Shown here in pieces: positions 5,270 to 6,802 of a stretch of 6,802 nt of DNA. How positions within the stretch are numbered: the first letter of the stretch is position 1; every line of letters begins with the position of its first letter. The stretch comes from Acidimicrobiia bacterium (GTDB taxonomy: Bacteria; Actinomycetota; Acidimicrobiia; Spongiisociales; ZC4RG35): positions 1 through 6,802 of the forward strand of contig JAOUGY010000206.1 in assembly GCA_029865445.1 (NCBI GenBank), given 5' to 3'. A program made the position numbers and the translations under genes. Below the pieces are notes generated by a model. The model made no database searches. It was not told the DNA's origin and worked only from the letters and a program-made list of their open reading frames with translations.

Positions 5270-6652
5270 TCAGGAAGCGAACACGTACACGTCGAGTTCG
5301 GGGTTGGGAACGGTGCCGGGACCGTCGCCGCCGTCATATTCGCCGTCGTAGGTCATGATCCGGTACGAGGCGGCTGCCGGCTCGCCGGCCTCCACGAACT
5401 CGTACGGGCCACCCAGACCGTCGTAGTCGGGGTCGCCCCCGGCCTCGATGACGGCCACACACGAAGCGAAGTCCGTGCACTTCTCGCCTCCGCCGGTGAT
5501 GCCGTTGATCTCGGCGGCGATAGCCAGCGGATCATCGGAACCGGCGAGGACAGCAGCCAGGGCCACGATCGTGATCGAGTCGTAGGTCTCGGCGCCGTAG
5601 GCGTACACGCCACCCACGCCACCGTCGATGGCTCCGTCCATCCGGTCGAGGAACGGCTGGATGGTGGTGAGGTCCACCGAAGGCTCGGTGCCCTTCATCC
5701 CGGTGAGGATGGTGGGGTCGCCGACCTGGCCACCGATACCACCGGTGTTGCCGTCAACACCCCACACGTTCTTGTCGGCCGGACCGACACCACGCTGGTG
5801 CATGGTCTCGAGGATCGTCGCCGACTCCTCGAATCCCACCACGAGGATGGCGTCGGGGTTGGCAGCCACGATCTTGTCGACTTCGGCGTCGAAGTTGGTG
5901 GTGTCGGGAGCGTATGCGAGGAACTCGGGGATGACTCCACCGGCGCTCTCGTAGTTGTCCTTGAAGGCGTTCGCCAGACCCTCGCCGTAGGACTCCTGGC
6001 GGTAGATGACAGCGGTCGAGGCGTTGCCCTGATCCGCAATCTGCTGGGCCAGAACCCGACCCTGAAGCAGGTCGGATGGAGCGGTACGGAAGTACAGCCC
6101 GTTGTCGTTGTAGGTGGTGAAGTCGGGGGACGTGTTCGCCGGCGAGAACTGAATCACGTTGGCGCCCACGATCTTGTCGATCACCGTCTTGGACACGGCC
6201 GACGAAGCCGCACCGAAGATGGCGTCGGCCTTCTCGGCGAGGAGACGGTCGACGGTCTGGTTGGCGATGTCGGTCTTCGTGTCGCCGGAGTCGCCTTCGA
6301 TCAGGACAACGTCCTGGCCGAGCACGCCGCCGGCTGCGTTGATGTCTTCAACCGCCAGGCGTGCGCCTGCGATTTCGGGTGGTCCGAGGAAGGCGAGGTC
6401 GCCGGTCTCGGGGAGCAGCGTGCCAAGGGTCAGCACGCCATCGGCCGAAGCGGATCCGCTCGGGGCCTCGGTGGCCTCGGTGGTAGCGGGTGCCTCGGTG
6501 GTGGCTGGCGCCTCGGTCGTGGCCGGTGCCTCGGTGGTGGCCGGAGCTTCGGATTCGGTTGTGTCCGAACCCGCATCTCCGCCACCGCAGGCGGCCGCGA
6601 CCAATGCAAGCGCTGCGAGCAGGGCAAGCAGTCGCAATTGCGTGGTGCGCAT
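5270..6652 (-). CDS. Branched-chain amino acid ABC transporter substrate-binding lipoprotein (LivJ/LivK-like)
   Basis: The extracytoplasmic binding protein of the importer, 460 residues. A lipoprotein signal peptide (MRTTQLRLLALLAAL, then a lipobox ending AAAC) places the lipidated cysteine at residue 22. Residues about 28-68 form a flexible Thr/Glu/Ala/Pro linker with ATTEAP repeats that lifts the domain off the membrane. From about residue 73 comes a periplasmic-binding-protein fold of the Leu/Ile/Val type: LGTLLPETGDLAFLG, GARLAVEDINAAGG and the EGDSGD strand, with VIYRQESYGEGLA starting the second lobe. Two cysteines, 392 and 398 in CTDFASC, may form a disulfide. Start ATG 6652 has an excellent AGGAGG (6662-6667) 9 bases upstream. 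The gene converges on livHMGF and shares its terminator, so it is a separate transcription unit. The ligand cannot be read from sequence; branched-chain amino acids are most likely, amides or other amino acids possible. Confidence 0.93.
   Translation of the reverse strand: MRTTQLRLLALLAALALVAAACGGGDAGSDTTESEAPATTEAPATTEAPATTEAPATTEATEAPSGSASADGVLTLGTLLPETGDLAFLGPPEIAGARLAVEDINAAGGVLGQDVVLIEGDSGDTKTDIANQTVDRLLAEKADAIFGAASSAVSKTVIDKIVGANVIQFSPANTSPDFTTYNDNGLYFRTAPSDLLQGRVLAQQIADQGNASTAVIYRQESYGEGLANAFKDNYESAGGVIPEFLAYAPDTTNFDAEVDKIVAANPDAILVVGFEESATILETMHQRGVGPADKNVWGVDGNTGGIGGQVGDPTILTGMKGTEPSVDLTTIQPFLDRMDGAIDGGVGGVYAYGAETYDSITIVALAAVLAGSDDPLAIAAEINGITGGGEKCTDFASCVAVIEAGGDPDYDGLGGPYEFVEAGEPAAASYRIMTYDGEYDGGDGPGTVPNPELDVYVFAS
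6474..6545 (-). repeat. 18-bp tandem repeat encoding the lipoprotein linker
   Basis: Four in-frame 18-base units begin at 6474, 6492, 6510 and 6528, each encoding a six-residue EAP-ATT type unit of the binding-protein linker. A degenerate further unit follows at 6546. Units differ mainly at third codon positions. Copy number could vary by slippage and would change only tether length. Confidence 0.85.
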
Positions 6653-6679
6653 CGGGGTTTTCCTCCTATGTCAGCAGAA

Positions 6680-6698
6680 GTCACCCTGAACGGGTGAC
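6680..6698. promoter_or_regulatory. Inverted repeat in the leader of the binding-protein gene
   Basis: Gtcaccc (6680-6686) pairs perfectly with gggtgac (6692-6698) around a 5-base loop. It lies 12 bases beyond the ribosome binding site. It could be an operator or a 5' hairpin of the mRNA. The same gggtg/caccc core recurs at 6761-6773. Confidence 0.5.
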
Positions 6699-6704
6699 CC
6701 GGGA

Positions 6705-6710
6705 ACGATA
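6705..6710 (-). promoter_or_regulatory. Candidate -10 element of the binding-protein gene
   Basis: On the - strand this reads TATCGT, a TANNNT match identical to the candidate before livH. Transcription would begin close to 6698, at the edge of the inverted repeat 6680-6698. No clear -35 hexamer is visible at the expected distance. Confidence 0.3.
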
Positions 6711-6725
6711 GTCGGTTTCCGCGGT

Positions 6726-6739
6726 TCCCAGCGTTGGGA
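6726..6739. promoter_or_regulatory. Inverted repeat near the expected -35 of the binding-protein gene
   Basis: Tccca and tggga arms of 5 bp flank gcgt. It lies about 16 bases upstream of the candidate -10, where a regulator could compete with RNA polymerase. It is short and could be chance. Confidence 0.3.
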
Positions 6740-6760
6740 GTCCCCGAATTCGCTTCGAAA

Positions 6761-6773
6761 CGGGTGTCACCCG
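6761..6773. promoter_or_regulatory. Upstream palindrome sharing the gggtg/caccc core
   Basis: Cgggtg and cacccg flank a single central t, a perfect 13-base odd palindrome. Its half-site resembles the repeat at 6680-6698, which also contains cgggtgacccg (6691-6701). Two related sites either side of a candidate promoter suggest a transcription-factor operator pair. Bases 6774-6802 show nothing further. Confidence 0.4.
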
Positions 6774-6802
6774 AGCCAGACCAGTCGCAATGGGCGGACC
6801 GA

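Noticed and set aside
4836..5358. Two + strand open frames across the S23-family gene
   Set aside because: They run antisense to a recognisable protein and end in translated heptamer repeat and terminator sequence.
5798..6697. 299-residue open frame on the + strand opposite the binding-protein gene
   Set aside because: Its Gly/Val/Arg-rich low-complexity composition is the antisense shadow of the lipoprotein gene and its repeats.

Overview
The window carries a branched-chain amino acid (HAAT/Liv-type) ABC transporter locus from a GC-rich bacterium. High GC, GTG start use, translationally coupled genes and a lipoprotein with an Ala/Thr/Glu/Pro repeat linker all suggest an actinobacterium, possibly of the Acidimicrobiia. 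That placement is inference from style, not from a marker gene.

Layout, left to right. Positions 29-52 hold the terminator of an upstream gene whose body lies outside the window. A small two-CBS-domain protein (148-537, +) follows. After a 138-base gap with an inverted repeat comes a tight four-gene + strand operon: livH (676-2043), livM (2040-3056), livG (3046-3921) and livF (3918-4646). Each junction overlaps (4, 11 and 4 bases), so translation is probably coupled. Together they encode the two membrane permeases and two ATPases of one importer. The matching substrate-binding lipoprotein (5270-6652, -) lies downstream and points back toward the operon. The two units share a perfect 16-bp hairpin terminator at 5208-5243. 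The binding protein has its own strong ribosome binding site and an upstream region with three inverted repeats, so it is probably expressed separately and at a higher level than the permease operon.

Two things stand out. First, LivH is about 150 residues longer than usual: an N-terminal signal sequence and a predicted extracytoplasmic beta-sandwich domain precede a normal permease core. Second, a 540-base element sits between livF and the shared terminator. It encodes a four-helix-bundle protein of the 23S rRNA intervening-sequence (S23/IVP) family on the - strand, and is bounded by nested inverted repeats built from heptamers (caacaag on the left, cttgttg on the right). It looks like an IVS-type element living outside rRNA.

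How the parts work together: the lipoprotein captures the amino acid (or a related amide) outside the membrane and delivers it to LivH/LivM, and LivG/LivF hydrolyse ATP. The extra LivH domain would sit on the same face of the membrane as the binding protein. The CBS protein could be a nucleotide sensor, but nothing in the sequence ties it to the transporter beyond position.
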